Of a DNA stretch of 64,000 bases, positions 11,776 to 23,984 are shown one piece after another. The notes below the pieces were generated by a model, which was not told the DNA's origin, did no database searches, and worked only from the letters and a program-made list of their open reading frames with translations. Numbering within the stretch: position 1 is the stretch's first letter; each line of letters begins with the position of its first letter. Source of the stretch: Thereva unica (Eukaryota; Arthropoda; Insecta; Diptera; Therevidae). The position numbers and the translations under genes are program-made. The DNA is taken from the NCBI GenBank assembly GCA_949987705.1, contig OX465281.1, positions 84,348,543 through 84,412,542 on the forward strand, written 5' to 3'.

Positions 11776-12660
11776 TACTTCCACCCAATTTTTTGCTTGA
11801 AATGCTCTTGGGACCTTGAAAAATGAAAATACGTTGAAAATTTCGATTTCGATTTTCGGACTGATTACAACAGCTTCCCTATACTGGGAAGTTAATAATA
11901 CCACAAATTTAACTGCATTTGAAGTATTTTGTAAATCTTCAAACTGGGAAATGGAGACAATACCGGCAATGGCGAGCAAGGAAACAACGGAGTTGTGCCT
12001 GAGAACGTGCCAGGTAATATTGAAAGAGATTCTAACGACGTTAGAACTATTTATATTTCTATAAATTTGAATTTATAACTATATAAACTATAGTATACAA
12101 TATAGAAAATATCTCATTTAAAAACATATATGGTTTCAATAACGTATTTTTAGGTCAAAAAACAGTCCCCTGGCCGGTCACCAAACCAAAATATTTTCTG
12201 TTGAGTTCATCAATTGTACTAAAGTTCTCAAAACAATTGACTTATATAACACAATTTAATCAATATGAAATGATATGCTATTAGATTGTAATATTAATTT
12301 ATTTAAACTTTTTTTTTGATTAGTTTAATTTAACCTAAAGTTGGTCCTCAAATTTCATGAACAGTCCCTCTGTTAAAGTTTCGAGTTACGCACCAGGCTA
12401 CCTACATTAAAGACAGACTTATTAATGGGCGTAACGAAACGTGATCGACATGAAGTTTGCTCTGTTACCACCAAAAGTAGCTATACCTTATTTTGTTTAG
12501 CGTTACACGAGTTAGCGGGGCACATACGCGCATCGGTTCGCAACATTCGACAGTCCCCTGGTAAGTGTTATTTTTTTTTAAAGTGTTCCAGTTATCTATA
12601 TTGTGCATCGTTTTAAATAAGATGGCTAATATTTTTTCTATATAACAAAATAAAGTAATA
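11776..12660. other. Unassigned AT-rich DNA
   Basis: No supported gene. Small open frames are present but lack recognisable motifs. Confidence 0.35.
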
Positions 12661-12665
12661 ATAAA

Positions 12666-14330
12666 CAGTGGCGGCTCCTGCCTCTAAAATTTGGTGGGGC
12701 TTGAGAAATGATTTTATAAAAAGGAGTTTAACTCTATTCGTTGCTATCAAATTTAGGCCTATCCCACTAATTTTAAGAATACAAGCTCAACTTCTTTGGA
12801 AAACGAATAAAATAAAAGAATAAAATATTTAACAAAACAAAACAAAAATGCAACAAATCAGTAAAAGAAAAAAGAGAAATTAAACTGTTTTATGTAAATA
12901 ATCTGTCCGATGTTCTTTTTGCTGCGCTAACAATTCAATAGCTTTTCATTACAATTTGGAATCTCGGGAGTATACATTAGGGTGGTTCAAAAATGGCAAA
13001 AAAATTTCAAAAAAACGTGCACCCCCTATCTTTAAGTTCAATTAAAATGATGATTTTTGGCGGCAACCGGAGAATTTTTGATTGACACTAACCATTGCCG
13101 CCGAGCACATTTCGTTTTAGAGATTTACGATTTTTAAACGATAATAAAAATTTGATAATTCTGTGCATTTACGTCCATTAAACTACCTAGATCGTGGTTT
13201 CTATATGGTTTTCGAGGTCGCTGATTACGAATTTGACGTCAAATCGAAGGTTTGACAAATGACAGCTGTCAAAAACGCTGTCAACTATGAACAAAATATT
13301 GCCTTTTTTTACATTTTTTTTCAAAATGACGTGAAATTTCGTGCTATAGAGGGTTTTCGAGGTCGCTGATTACGAATATGACGTCAAATCAAAGGTTTGC
13401 AGCATGACAGCTGTCAAAAACAGCTGTTAAAAATCGCAAATCTCTAAAACGAAATGTGCTCGGCGGCAATGGTTAGTGTCAATCAAAAATTCTCCGGTTG
13501 CCGCCAAAAATCATCATTTTAATTGAACTTAAAGATAGAGGGGTGCACGTTTTTTTGAATTTTTTTTTGGCATTTTTGAACCACCCTAGTATTACATACA
13601 TATTTATTACATATTGATAATGTTAATTCTGTTTCATCAGATTGAACATACACAAACTTATGCTTGTAATTCAGATTTCAGTTTATCTAGATAAACCTAT
13701 AAACAGCATTCAAGTAAATAATTTTTGAAGAGTTTTTACGATTTGATTATTCTTCAAGTAGTCATCGAATGTGATATCTATTGATCTGTTTTATGTAACC
13801 ATATCAGGAAATATTCCTCGATTACTGCTTGATCCGCATTCATCGTGGCCACTAAGAGTAAAATTGTGACCACCGCAAAACTTTAAGATATCTAAAATTT
13901 GACTCAATACTTGACGATTATTTATATTTCGCTATAGAACTCGCATATCCTGCATCGATCAGTGCGATAATATTGACCAACCAGAAGGTTTGGTAATTTA
14001 AATCATTTTTTAAATTCGTAGCGCTTGTTTCATGGATTTTAATTTTTTCCGATACATGTCTTAAATCCCGGATACCGCCTTTTGTCCCAGCCGATTCTCC
14101 TCTAAACAAACCGCAATAAAAACAAGACAATCAATTGTTTTCTATTCTAATCGTAAACCATTTCTTTTTTGGAACACCAATCCGACCAAAATTTTCTACT
14201 TTAGTATTTTGCAGTGCAATATGTAAGAAATTTATCCCTCTTGTAGCTCAATTTTATTCCAAATATCTTGTTTAGTAAATTCTAAAGTACCAGCTGGTAA
14301 TACATGCATTCTATAAACTTTTTATCTTTT
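12666..14330 (-). pseudogene. hAT transposase relic, ZMYM1-like with TTF-type zinc finger
   Basis: On the minus strand, 14330-13900 reads through a segment with PKKKWFTIRIENN, then CFYCGLF, then a following HVSEKIKIHE pattern. That order is typical of the TTF-type zinc finger region of ZMYM1-like hAT transposases. Lower-scoring continuation (SSSNRGIF, DDYLKNNQIV) is visible near 13740-13850. The putative element end CAGTGGCGGCTCCTG at 12666 resembles a hAT terminus. The frame has several stops, and a 607-bp MITE sits inside it. The opposite terminus was not located. Confidence 0.6.
12980..13586. mobile_element. Palindromic MITE, 607 bp, TA duplication
   Basis: Long imperfect inverted repeats of about 160 bp (GGGTGGTTCAAAAATGGC at the left, its complement at the right) are flanked by TA at 12978-12979 and 13587-13588. 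This suggests a Tc1/mariner-type MITE. The centre holds two similar blocks (about 13200-13280 and 13350-13430), each with TCGAGGTCGCTGATTACGAA and ATGACAGCTGTCAAAAAC. Confidence 0.8.
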
Positions 14331-14469
14331 TCAGTTAGATTTATTTTGTAAAATAACCAAAACTTAAACTTCTTTGAATTATTTTAATTTCACAACGGAT
14401 ACTGTCAACTGCTAAGAGAACCAGCAAATATTTAGAAAAAAATAAACGGCTCTGCCATAGAAGCATTAA

Positions 14470-15880
14470 AAAGTAGTCGAAAGGTAGCTTTTTATTACCC
14501 CAATTTTCAGAAAACATGCATTCGTAAAGTTCGCAAATGAATTTTGTTGTAATTTTTATTTTTTTTATTTTTAATCTTTTCTATGCTTTTAAATATGAAA
14601 TAATGAAAATAAATTACCTGATTTAGAACAATAATTTTTCTTGTTCCTCAGTGCGACAAACGTTTTACTAGCTATTGTCGAATTTCGGAAATAAAAATAA
14701 ATTTGTGTGTTGAAGTTGAAGTAGAGCCAACTTTAACTAATGTTCTTAAATTTTGACATGAGATGCAAATAGAGAATTAGCCAGGGGAATGAGCGAGACG
14801 AAACACGAAATAAATTCACTTTCTCATTGTGTACGAGGCATAAAAAGTAACTAACGAAGTGCTTTTGGTTCAAAGTAGTAATTCGAAGAACGAAATGCCC
14901 CAGCAAATCGGCCCGTGGGAATGCAAATACAAAATTCAAAATCACTGACTGATAGCGAAAAAGATGTAAAACGTAAGAAATCCTCGCAATATTTGCCCAG
15001 ACGTAAAACAGAAGAGCTGGGGAGTAGTTGGTGAGCTGTATTCAATTTTATGAATTCCTGAGATACCCAAAACTATGAAGCAACGAAGAATATCTAAGTA
15101 CATAATGTAATCAAGCCATGAAGAAGTAATTTTCCTGAAAGCAATGCTGGCTGGATATAGTCACCTTGGGGCTATAATTAATGCTATTATGGCAAGTATT
15201 CTGATTTTATCTATACAGTTTAAAGCAGTGTTATGACATACACTTGAGTGAACGAAGAAAGAAAACTAAAGATTAAGCATTTCAAGGAAACTCAAGACAG
15301 TTGCCTATGCCTAGTGCTCCCGTTTGCAATATGGGGATTTAGCACAAACACAAAGGGAAAGAATATTGATACCAGGACTAGGATTTGAAAAAAAAAATCG
15401 CCAGGACTTCCTGATTTAAACTAAAGGTCGGTTTAGGTTTTTCGCCCCAGATCCCACGCTCCCATCACGTTTTGATTTGAAATGCGATGAAAGAGTTTCT
15501 AAGTGATCTAGAGAAAAGTTGAAATTAAGTAGTGAACTAAAAGGTGATGAATAGGTATTATTAGTGAAATACATTGAATTAAAAGTGTTAATAAGTAAAC
15601 TCTAAGAATTGGGTGAATCCATTTTGTTAATAAAGAGGGTTTTTGTGAACATTTGAAAAGTGTATTGTTACGTTTTTACGGCTTAACGGATTCGTGGAAT
15701 TAATTAAGGAATACACTTTTTAATTATTCACACAAAAACTTATTTATTAAAAACCAAACACAATTTAATAACTAACACAAATCTTAGAGCTCATTAATAT
15801 CAGTTCCAAACTCAGATCTCACACTATTAAATTTTATTTATTGCTCTTTAATTTACTTTTCAATCACCACTTTTTACATT
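14470..15880. other. Unassigned AT-rich DNA
   Basis: No exon, RNA gene or paired terminal repeat was found here. Overlapping short frames at 14730-15045 look like chance openings. Confidence 0.35.
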
Positions 15881-15885
15881 AGATT

Positions 15886-16279
15886 AGCCGTGATTTTTTA
15901 ATGAACTATAGTTCTTTTATCGAGTTCATTAAAAAAACGACAAGGGAATTTCATGAAGCGCCTACTTGGATGCTTGAAAATTTCAAAATTAAACGGAAGT
16001 TAAGTGTTATTTTTTACACTGTAACACGAAATCCCCTCTAAAAAATAATAAATAAGTTTCTAAAAAATTAATTATTTGTTATAAATTTGCTCTCATCACT
16101 TTCCTGTTGTTTTTATTTCTAAACTATGTATTCTTTCCGACCCCGAAAGTATGCAATATTCCGGAAAGAAAGGGAAATTGAGAAATTTCCCAAAACCTCG
16201 ATAGATACCCCGATAAAACCTAGGTCTTGAGATTTGTATGGGGAGAACTATATAGTTCATTAAAAAAACACGGCTATTA
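15886..16279. mobile_element. Short inverted-repeat element
   Basis: TAGCCGTGATTTTTTAATG at 15886 is mirrored by the complement ending CACGGCTA at 16278, with about 30-bp arms that include GAACTATA. The interior is AT-rich and non-coding. No clean target duplication was resolved. Confidence 0.55.
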
Positions 16280-16335
16280 GGTCACTTTAGAACACTTTCA
16301 TCGTTTTTCAAATCATACTGACTCCTCAAAGCCGT

Positions 16336-17130
16336 TGGCACTGCATTTATATATCCACGCTTCCCCTTTGTCCAACTTCTGGACCGTTCAACCATTTTCT
16401 AGACCGTGGTGGAATATTCTTTCCTTCGAGAAAGTTTAAGAAGCTTTGTTTCGTTCCAATTCTAACTAACAGATTGCGCCATATTAACTTAGTACATAAA
16501 TCGTTACGATTTGTTAATTCAAATTCTAATTAAATCGATACAAATGACAGTTCATGCAACTTTTAAGAGATGGCGCATAATCATCATAGTATGTTTAATT
16601 AAAAGTTCGAATCTGTTATGTCGTAAAAATGTAACAACATTAATACAAAAGCAGATACGCAGTTCTGCGAAAGGACCATTCTGGCTCCTCGAAATGAAGA
16701 AGCCGCAGATCTGAATAAAATAATTTTAGCCAAAAATTATTGTATCTATTTTAACTACTAATAGTAACCGATGGCAAAGCCGAAGCTCGGAGCGAAGCTG
16801 GCGCATGGACAGACTCCGAGCTAGGCAGGGCCATGCGTAACATGCACTCACTCCATTACTCGGACATCGACGAGGACATCTCCAACGGCGAATAAGCAAA
16901 GGTGACCATCGTAGAGGTCAACAATTAATAAAATGATGGTGATACATGTCGATTTTATATATCCAAGCTCCACCTCTATCTAACTTCTGGAACCTTTGTC
17001 CATTTTCTAGTTCCTAGTGGTATGTTCTTTCCTTCTCGGCAAGTTTTTTTGAGAAGCTTGAAGTTGTCTTCAATTATCGCTCGTTCCAATTTTAGTTAAG
17101 TACATTAATTCAGACACTAACTAAAGTCTT
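16336..17130 (+). repeat. Direct repeat pair about 610 bp apart
   Basis: 16336-16500 and 16947-17130 share the order TTTATATATCCA, CAACTTCTGGA, CATTTTCTAG, TTCTTTCCTTC, GAGAAGCTT and GTTCCAATT. The pair could be degenerate LTRs or a tandem duplication. A related GCATAAATCATCA segment recurs at 54786. Between the copies, 16764-16890 is a GC-richer patch open for about 43 codons with no recognised motif. Confidence 0.55.
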
Positions 17131-17199
17131 TACCAACAATCGTTGATTCTACTTCTAACAAACAGATGCCGCATAAATCATCATAATATTAACACATTT

Positions 17200-19270
17200 C
17201 TTCTCCCTCAATATAGTGACGGAGACTTTACGGTAGTCGACCTAGAGTTAAAGCAGAAAAAACTCAGGTTGGCCTCTTTTTATCTAGCCCATGAAGATGA
17301 AGGCTCTTTCCCTTCGATAACCTTCCAGTACCTGATAAGATACACCTACCGATGCTACCACAGTCCTGATTATTTCGATGAAAATGCACACCATGAAGAA
17401 TGGGGCAGCACGGCTACCCATGATCGAGACGAGGTTTTTTAAACTACCTACTAAACTAGAAGCTTGCTATTTGTAACAAAGGTAATGGTCCCACTTTTGC
17501 TACCAACAACAGAGAAGAAGGGCTGAACATCATCCTTGTCTCAGACTGCCTCTCGGACCGAAGAGTGGTCTGGAAGGTCTTGAAGGAACACTACTTCTCA
17601 GATCACAGTTTTATAGTTTCAACTGCAAGACTCTAGCTCAACTTCAAATTGGGGCCGCTCGCCAAGAACCTTGCGCTTAAGTTACTCTGTATTCCCAAAA
17701 ACCGGGAACAACTCGACAGCATTATGGACATTTTCACAGAACAATGCACTTACACCATTAATAAAGCATGTTCGAGCAGACCGCCTAAAGAGGTTTCCAA
17801 ACCCCCATGGTGGTCGCCAGGACTTGAAACGCCAAAAAAGATGAAGAAAGGAATTTCACTCAGCTAGATGCAGCAACAGCACAACCTTCTATGCTGCTAT
17901 AATAGACCATTCAAAACGCGCGTTATGGTGTTCCAAAACAACACCGTTAAGAAAATCGAACCCTAAACGTTTTTGGAGTCGCTGATCATGAAAATCGAGG
18001 TCCCGCGGTCCTAAAACATGGGCGTCACCCCTAAAAATGCAAAAACGCCCCTTTTTAGGGGGTTTTCGCGATTATTTCAATAATAATGAAAACGAATGCA
18101 ATGAAATGCACTTTTTTTAATATTTATTTGCGAAGGTTGTTGATTTGTACTAAATTAAGGCGAACTTTATGATAAGGGGTAGTCCTGAAGGGTTGAAACT
18201 CTAAATCCCCTAAATCGGCTAAAAATAGAAAAAATTGTATTTTTTTTTTCAAATTGCTTCAAATTCGATTGTGGGTGTACTGTCAAGCAAAAATAAATTA
18301 TTTTCAACTCTTAAGGGGTTAAAACTAGTTATAGAGCAAAATTTTAAAATCGTTGCTATAGGCTTTTAAAAATGCTACTTGGGAGTTATTACGCAAAGAA
18401 AACGACGATTGGACAGACTCAAGTATAGAATCTCTGAAAAGTATAGAATCTCTGGGTACTCACTTCCGGAGTAGTACCACGATTGAGACAACCATCGCGA
18501 TAAGCCCCCCAGCCTTACCACAGCTGGCCAAACCCATCGTAAACAGAGCAAGAATTTAATGGGCTGTAAATACCTTGAAATTTTTATCAGCTGATCTCAA
18601 TGACACTGAAACATTTTTAAAAGTTTGTTCTAGCTCAGAACTCTTATTATTATTGCTCGCTGGTCATATCATGCCCTGATTGCAGGCCATGGTTACCGGG
18701 TGCCTTCAAAGTCACTGTATTCCCTCTAGTTGGAAAGTGGTCTTTATATACCCAAGGCAGGAAAAGCCTCCCATGAAACAGCCAAAGACTTCAGAAAGGG
18801 TAATTGAAATATATCTGAGGCAGACCATACCAACCTCGGAACTTGCTAGCACGCAGCACGCCTATACAAAGAGCTCCCGGTCGTCATTACCTTGGCCTTG
18901 GAGAAGCTGAGGATTGAGGCGTCGCTGGTGTCTCTCTTCCATCAAATGCTTACCGTCATCATAAAGGAAAATATCCTCAAGTCCTCTATGATCTCATGGA
19001 GGCAGCGTTACTAACTTTTTCAAACTTGGTTGCTACACGCGGACTCAGCGTTAGCCCACAAAAAACAGAATTAATCCTCTTCACGAGGAGCCATAAAACC
19101 CCACCCCCAAAGCTTAATAATATTAGGCTCAAATTTAGCAACAGTGCCAAATATCTGGGAGTAGCCTTGGACAAGAAGCTCCTCTGAAATAAAAACACCG
19201 AAGAATGCGAACATTAGCTCTTTTCGCTTGTAAAAAATTCATTGGGAAGTAATGGGGCTTCTCCCCCATA
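17200..19270 (+). pseudogene. LOA/R1-like LINE, 5' and middle part
   Basis: Endonuclease-like text begins near 17215 (DGDFTVVDLELKQKKLRLAS) and includes NAHHEEWGSTATHDRDEVF near 17385. A KPPWWSPGLE segment typical of the endonuclease/RT linker is near 17800. RT-region fragments follow: SHCIPSSWKVVFIYP near 18710 and GLSVSPQKTELILFTRS near 19035, then KYLGVALDKKLL. The reading is interrupted by frameshifts and by an unrelated block around 17950-18370, and much of the RT core is deleted. The copy resumes after the MITE at 19634 and again after the CACTA-like element at 24368, where an RNase H region is present. Confidence 0.75.
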
Positions 19271-19633
19271 GGCCAGTTTCACACGAGCCAAAAGCCAAAG
19301 AACAAAAATCGACTGAAAACGTTGTTTGTGGAGAAGAGGGTGAGAGAGGAGAAAGGGATGGGCCGATTTTTTGAACCAGTGAATTTCCGAGTCAACTTTT
19401 TGACAGCCGTGTGGTTGTTGTTGTTTTTTTCTTTCTGGAAGAAAAGAGAGAGATATAGCAGAAAAGACAATTACGATTAAAAACAACAACAATAAGCAAA
19501 GCATTCTGACATACAGTTAGTTGGGAAATTTGGCTGTGTGAAAGCCCATGCGATTTTTCATCGAACTTCAAAAGGGAATGAACGATGGCAGCAGATTTCT
19601 GTTGGTTGGCTGTTGGCTCGTGTGAAACTGGCC
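19271..19633. mobile_element. MITE, 363 bp, GGCCAGTTTCACACGAGCC termini
   Basis: Inverted repeats of about 30 bp start GGCCAGTTTCACACGAGCCA at both ends, flanked by ATA (19268-19270 and 19634-19636). Removing the element and one ATA joins the LINE frame on both sides into continuous RT-like text. The superfamily is uncertain; the 3-bp duplication and GG start would suit PIF/Harbinger-like elements, but ATA is not the usual TWA. Confidence 0.8.
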
Positions 19634-20414
19634 ATAATACGATCGATCTATACAGTGATTGTCCGTCCAATGCTCTTCTATACGGGGTCTATGTATGGTG
19701 GCCAACCTTGAATAAGCCCAGCAAACCAAACTTTCCGAAATCCTACAAGTCGGAAGATTTTCGGAAGCAAGACAACAACAAAAAGTACAGCCTTGCGTGT
19801 GCCGATTAGTTGAAACTAATTCGAAAAGAATTCGGAAAACAAGTTCGAAACAATGTCAGAAAGAAATCGGTAAAGAAATTTTCTTAACGAACTAGGCAAG
19901 AATTCGGAACATGTACATATGCCTATTAAACGTCCATTTTGAAATCGTGTGTTTTAAAGTGAAGTAGCAGTGAATGCCCGCGGTGTGAAATTTTTTATAA
20001 ATTAAATATACTCAACTCATAATTATATTTTTTAATTGGTAAGTGTTTTAGTTTATTCTTTTTTATATATTTGTTTATTAAATAGAAATTATAGCTACCA
20101 GCCACGGACAACTAATAAGAAACGGTTTCATAAAAATTGCTTTTATACATTTTTTATGTTTTTACGTAGGAATCAAATTAAAGAACTCCTATCACCTCCT
20201 CTTAAAAATTTTTTAATTATATTATGGTGAGCGTACTGCAGGAAAGCAATAGCTATATCATAATGAATTCATAACAGGATTGCTACATAAAAAATGAATA
20301 AATGCAATTTTTATGAAAATGTTTCCAATTAGTTTTCTGTGGCTGTATAATAGGTAATAGAAATTATAATTTAGTAGGTATTTTGTTATTAAATATAAAT
20401 ATAAAACAAGTGTC

Positions 20415-22475
20415 ATGTCACGACAAAGTGAATATAAAAAAATTTCGAGGGATGCTGCAAAATTATTAGAAGAATTGTACGGAACCGAGGCTGAGGATGA
20501 TGAAGAAAGGACCAAAAATATTCATGAAACAATTTTTAATAATGGAACTGATGGGGAAAATGATAGTGCAGAAAAATCAATTAGAACCAATGAAATGGAT
20601 ATCGAGTTACCTCCAGATAGTGGAGAAAAATTAATTAGGACCAATGAAATGGTTATCGAGTTACCTCCAGAAACCGGCGAAAGCAGTATATCGCACACAG
20701 TACAACCAACAAAACTGTTAAAAGATACAAATTTAAAAGAATTCTTACTGGAATGGTCGGTGAAACATAAAATAACTAGTGTTGCTTTGAATGAGTTATT
20801 AAAAGTATTACGCAAGTTTGACAATAGCCTCCCGGGAGATTGTAGAACACTAAAAGGAACACCTCGCGCTACAGATGTAATTGAAATGGAAGGTGGTTCT
20901 TATGTACATTATGGATTAAAAAATTGTCTGACAGATTTTATGTTGTTAAACGAAAGCAGTAAGTTATTATCAGTAGACAAACTAGTACTTAACTTTGGGA
21001 TTGACGGCCTACCGTTGTTTAAAAGTAGCAAAAAGCAGCTATGGCCTATTTTATGCAATATTAGAAGCTACCCTGAAGTATTTCTCGTAGGTTGTTATCA
21101 AAATAGCATCGAAAATAAAAAAAATTTGCATAAAATAGCATCTAAGCCAAAAGACTGTAACCTATTTCTAAGCATATTTTGTAAAGAGCTTGACGTATTG
21201 CTTAAGGAAGGATATTTCTATAATGGTAAATTTTACAATATAGAAGTTGGTTGTTTTGTTTGTGACGCCCCCGCTCGTGCTTTCTTACTTAATGTAAAAG
21301 CCCACTCAGGATACTACAGTTGTACAAAATGTACGCAAAAAGGAATGATATACAAAAAGCGCCTGGTTTTTCCTTATCAACATGAGCCTCTTAGAACAGA
21401 CGAATCATTTACAACTAGATCTCAACCACAACATCATACAAGGATAGAACCTCTTATATTGGAAAAGATAGGAATAGGCTGCGTAACTCAATTCCCACTA
21501 GATTACATGCATGTTGTTTGCCTCGGAGTTATGCGTCAACTTTTAAAACTATGGACTAAGACAAAAGGTGAAACTTATTCGCTCTGTATAAATAAAATTG
21601 AGAGCATTTCAATACAAAATATATTTATGAACAAACAATTTGGATGTGAATTTAATAGAAAGCCAAGGACACTGGAAGAATTCGATCGTTGGAAGGCCAC
21701 AGAGTTTCGAACGTTTCTTTTATACAGCGGGATTTTAGTGCTCAAAGGTTTACTTGATGAAACCAGATATAAACACTTTTGCAGACTACATGCTGCAATT
21801 AGAATTTTGTCAGATTCCGAAACGTGTTTGAAATATAATAATTTGGCAGCTAAACTGCTGCATACGTTTGTTAAAGATATCAATGAATTATACGGGCTGG
21901 ATAAATCAACATATAACTGCCATAGCCTCATTCATTTAAACCAGGACGTTCTGAAACATGGCCCTGTGAACTGTTTCGCAGCGTTTAGATTCGAAAGTTA
22001 TCTTTATAAATTAAAAAACAAAGTAAGAAAAGGAAACTACGTACTTTCCCAAATCTTAAACAGAGTGATTGAGGAAAGTACCGTGGGGGCAAGAAAAGAA
22101 AGTAAACAAAATTTTCCATTACTAAAAAAAGCAATAAACCACAATAATTTTAAAGAAGTGCATTTAAGCACACACAAATTTACAATTTCACCTCCCGATA
22201 ATTATTGCTCCTATAACGGCAAAGTATATGCCATATTTAAAATTTTCAAGCAAAATAATGAAATACTAATAGAAGGACAGGAAGTTCAAAATTTACGAAA
22301 CTTTTACGATTTATTATTAAATGAAAACTTGCAGTTTCTAAATGTATATAGTACTGATGCCGTAGTATATTCTAATAACTTAGTATTTAAACTAAGCGAA
22401 ATAGAGAAAAAATATATACATTTATTCACAACATGTTCACATACTTCCGCAGATATTTTTATACCTACACTATAA
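20415..22475 (+). CDS. CACTA-like transposase, 686 residues, intact
   Basis: Predicted DDE-type transposase of the tnp2/EnSpm kind acting on the surrounding element. An acidic N-terminus (residues 1-95) includes an exact-length 18-residue tandem repeat at 53-70 and 71-88 (EK.IRTNEM.IELPP..G). The core shows FGIDGLPLFKSSKKQLWPI (about 194-212), a CDAPARAFLLN block (283-293), a C..C zinc-knuckle-like SCTKC (302-306) and PLDYMHVVCLGVMRQLLKLW (361-380). Candidate acidic residues are D197, D284 and D363; the final E is not assigned. One long exon with no internal stop starts at ATG 20415, 13 bp after an AT-rich stretch. The DUF4806-like gene starts 7 bp after its stop. Its intactness suggests a young or recently active copy. 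Family assignment is by motif reading only. Confidence 0.85.
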   Translation: MSRQSEYKKISRDAAKLLEELYGTEAEDDEERTKNIHETIFNNGTDGENDSAEKSIRTNEMDIELPPDSGEKLIRTNEMVIELPPETGESSISHTVQPTKLLKDTNLKEFLLEWSVKHKITSVALNELLKVLRKFDNSLPGDCRTLKGTPRATDVIEMEGGSYVHYGLKNCLTDFMLLNESSKLLSVDKLVLNFGIDGLPLFKSSKKQLWPILCNIRSYPEVFLVGCYQNSIENKKNLHKIASKPKDCNLFLSIFCKELDVLLKEGYFYNGKFYNIEVGCFVCDAPARAFLLNVKAHSGYYSCTKCTQKGMIYKKRLVFPYQHEPLRTDESFTTRSQPQHHTRIEPLILEKIGIGCVTQFPLDYMHVVCLGVMRQLLKLWTKTKGETYSLCINKIESISIQNIFMNKQFGCEFNRKPRTLEEFDRWKATEFRTFLLYSGILVLKGLLDETRYKHFCRLHAAIRILSDSETCLKYNNLAAKLLHTFVKDINELYGLDKSTYNCHSLIHLNQDVLKHGPVNCFAAFRFESYLYKLKNKVRKGNYVLSQILNRVIEESTVGARKESKQNFPLLKKAINHNNFKEVHLSTHKFTISPPDNYCSYNGKVYAIFKIFKQNNEILIEGQEVQNLRNFYDLLLNENLQFLNVYSTDAVVYSNNLVFKLSEIEKKYIHLFTTCSHTSADIFIPTL

Positions 22476-22481
22476 ATTAGA

Positions 22482-23537
22482 ATGGAGCAACAACAAAGTG
22501 TTCATCAAAAATTCATAATAATTCCATCAGGTTAGTTATAATAAATCTTCAAGTTAATTATGACTTTTTATAAATTATATCATAGCCCAACCACAATCGC
22601 AACATAAGGATAACACCAATGATAATTCCCAAAACACCGAATTGGACTACAATAACTTCATTATGATACCACCAGGAACTACATATCCTGTGACCTCGAC
22701 GCAAATTGCGATTGATGGTACAGTTACAGGGAAAAACAATGAAAACCCAAATTTGTTAGTTGGTACGTCGACATGATTTAAAAAATTACTGGATTTAAAA
22801 CAATATAATGTAATTCCACACATTTTTTTAGAGCTTTTCAATGCAAGTCAAAAACAAAATAAAGAACTACTGAATGAGGCAAAAGAAATGCGAGAAGATA
22901 ACAAAAAAATTCTTCTCCATTTTACAAAACAATTTGTTGCTCTTCGGCATAAAGTAGACAACGTGCTAGAAACCCTCAAAATACAGAACAATGTATTTGA
23001 CCTCCTACCAGACCTTCCTTTTGGTACTAAAGAGGAAATTTTATCTTTTGAAGGCAAGCTACAAGGGGATATAAAAATGCGAAAGCAATTGGTAAGCAAA
23101 ATTTAATAGATATTTGATGCTGACTTGATCAACATTCGTTATTTTCAGGTTGATAAATTTTCAAAACAAGGAGGTGACCAAATAGACAAATTTTTAATTG
23201 CAAATTTAAAAATTATTTTTGGCAAAGACATACTAGCCAGACATTTCTCTTGGACAGCAGCTAACAACAATTTTAGTGTAAAGGATTTCAAGATTATGGA
23301 ATGTCTTAAAGGTAGTTGATATATTATATATAAAAATTTTGTTTTATGTGTATAAATATATTATTTGCAGATTCGTGCATATTACATGTTCCGGGAGCAA
23401 AATTATCTCAAATAGATAAAATAATTAAAAAATATTTCAACGGTGCAAAAGACAGATATGGGAAATCTATGAAAAGACGCCGCCAAAATGACGATAAGGA
23501 AAATGATTTATTCCCTAATGAAACAGCTGTTTTTTGA
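22482..23537 (+). CDS. DUF4806-like partner protein, five exons, about 271 residues
   Basis: Exons at 22482-22530, 22586-22762, 22832-23091, 23149-23311 and 23371-23537 join in frame. Every intron is GT-AG and 55-69 bp long. The N-terminal part is polar (Gln/Asn-rich). Exon 3 begins with a Lys/Glu-rich helical stretch, then DLLPDLPFGTKEEILSFE and, across the exon 3/4 junction, a block containing GGDQIDKFLIANLK and ARHFSWTA. Exon 5 gives SCILHVPGAKL and a basic tail (KRRRQ). This order matches the DUF4806 domain of arthropod proteins often found near transposases. Its molecular role is unknown; an accessory DNA-binding or target-selection role is only inference. Splice sites are predicted from consensus, not from transcripts. 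Confidence 0.75.
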
Positions 23538-23984
23538 AATTCGAATTTAAAAATTTATTTAATTTTTGTTATGGAGGTTTATTTATTTTTAACTTTGAAT
23601 TTAGAACGTTTTTATTTTATTTTATTTTTGTTATGGAGGTAATTTATTTTCCACTTTGAATTTAGAACTTATTTATTTTATTTAATTTTTGTTATGGAGT
23701 TATTTGTTTTGCAATTAAAATATATTCTTATAATAAAAGAAACTTATTAAACTATTGTTATGGAGTTACATATATGAATTTCCTAATTTATTTTATGTCA
23801 TTTACGCTACTTTGTGCAACTGGAAATTTTCAATAGCTTAACTAATCTTATATCTTAGCCATATTGTAAATAATAAGAAGCATTGCTAAAATGTAAGATT
23901 AGATATGTATTGAAAATTCCCAGTTGTACAAATTTGTACTTAAGTAACGTAAATGGCCTACATAAAATTGAAGGTTTTATTAGT

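Noticed and set aside
15660..16633. Solo LTR with TGTTAC/GTAACA ends
   Set aside because: The inverted ends are only six bases and the flanking 4-5 bp do not match, so I could not support an LTR.
21575..21931. Minus-strand ORFs inside the CACTA transposase
   Set aside because: They overlap strong plus-strand coding motifs and are antisense shadows.
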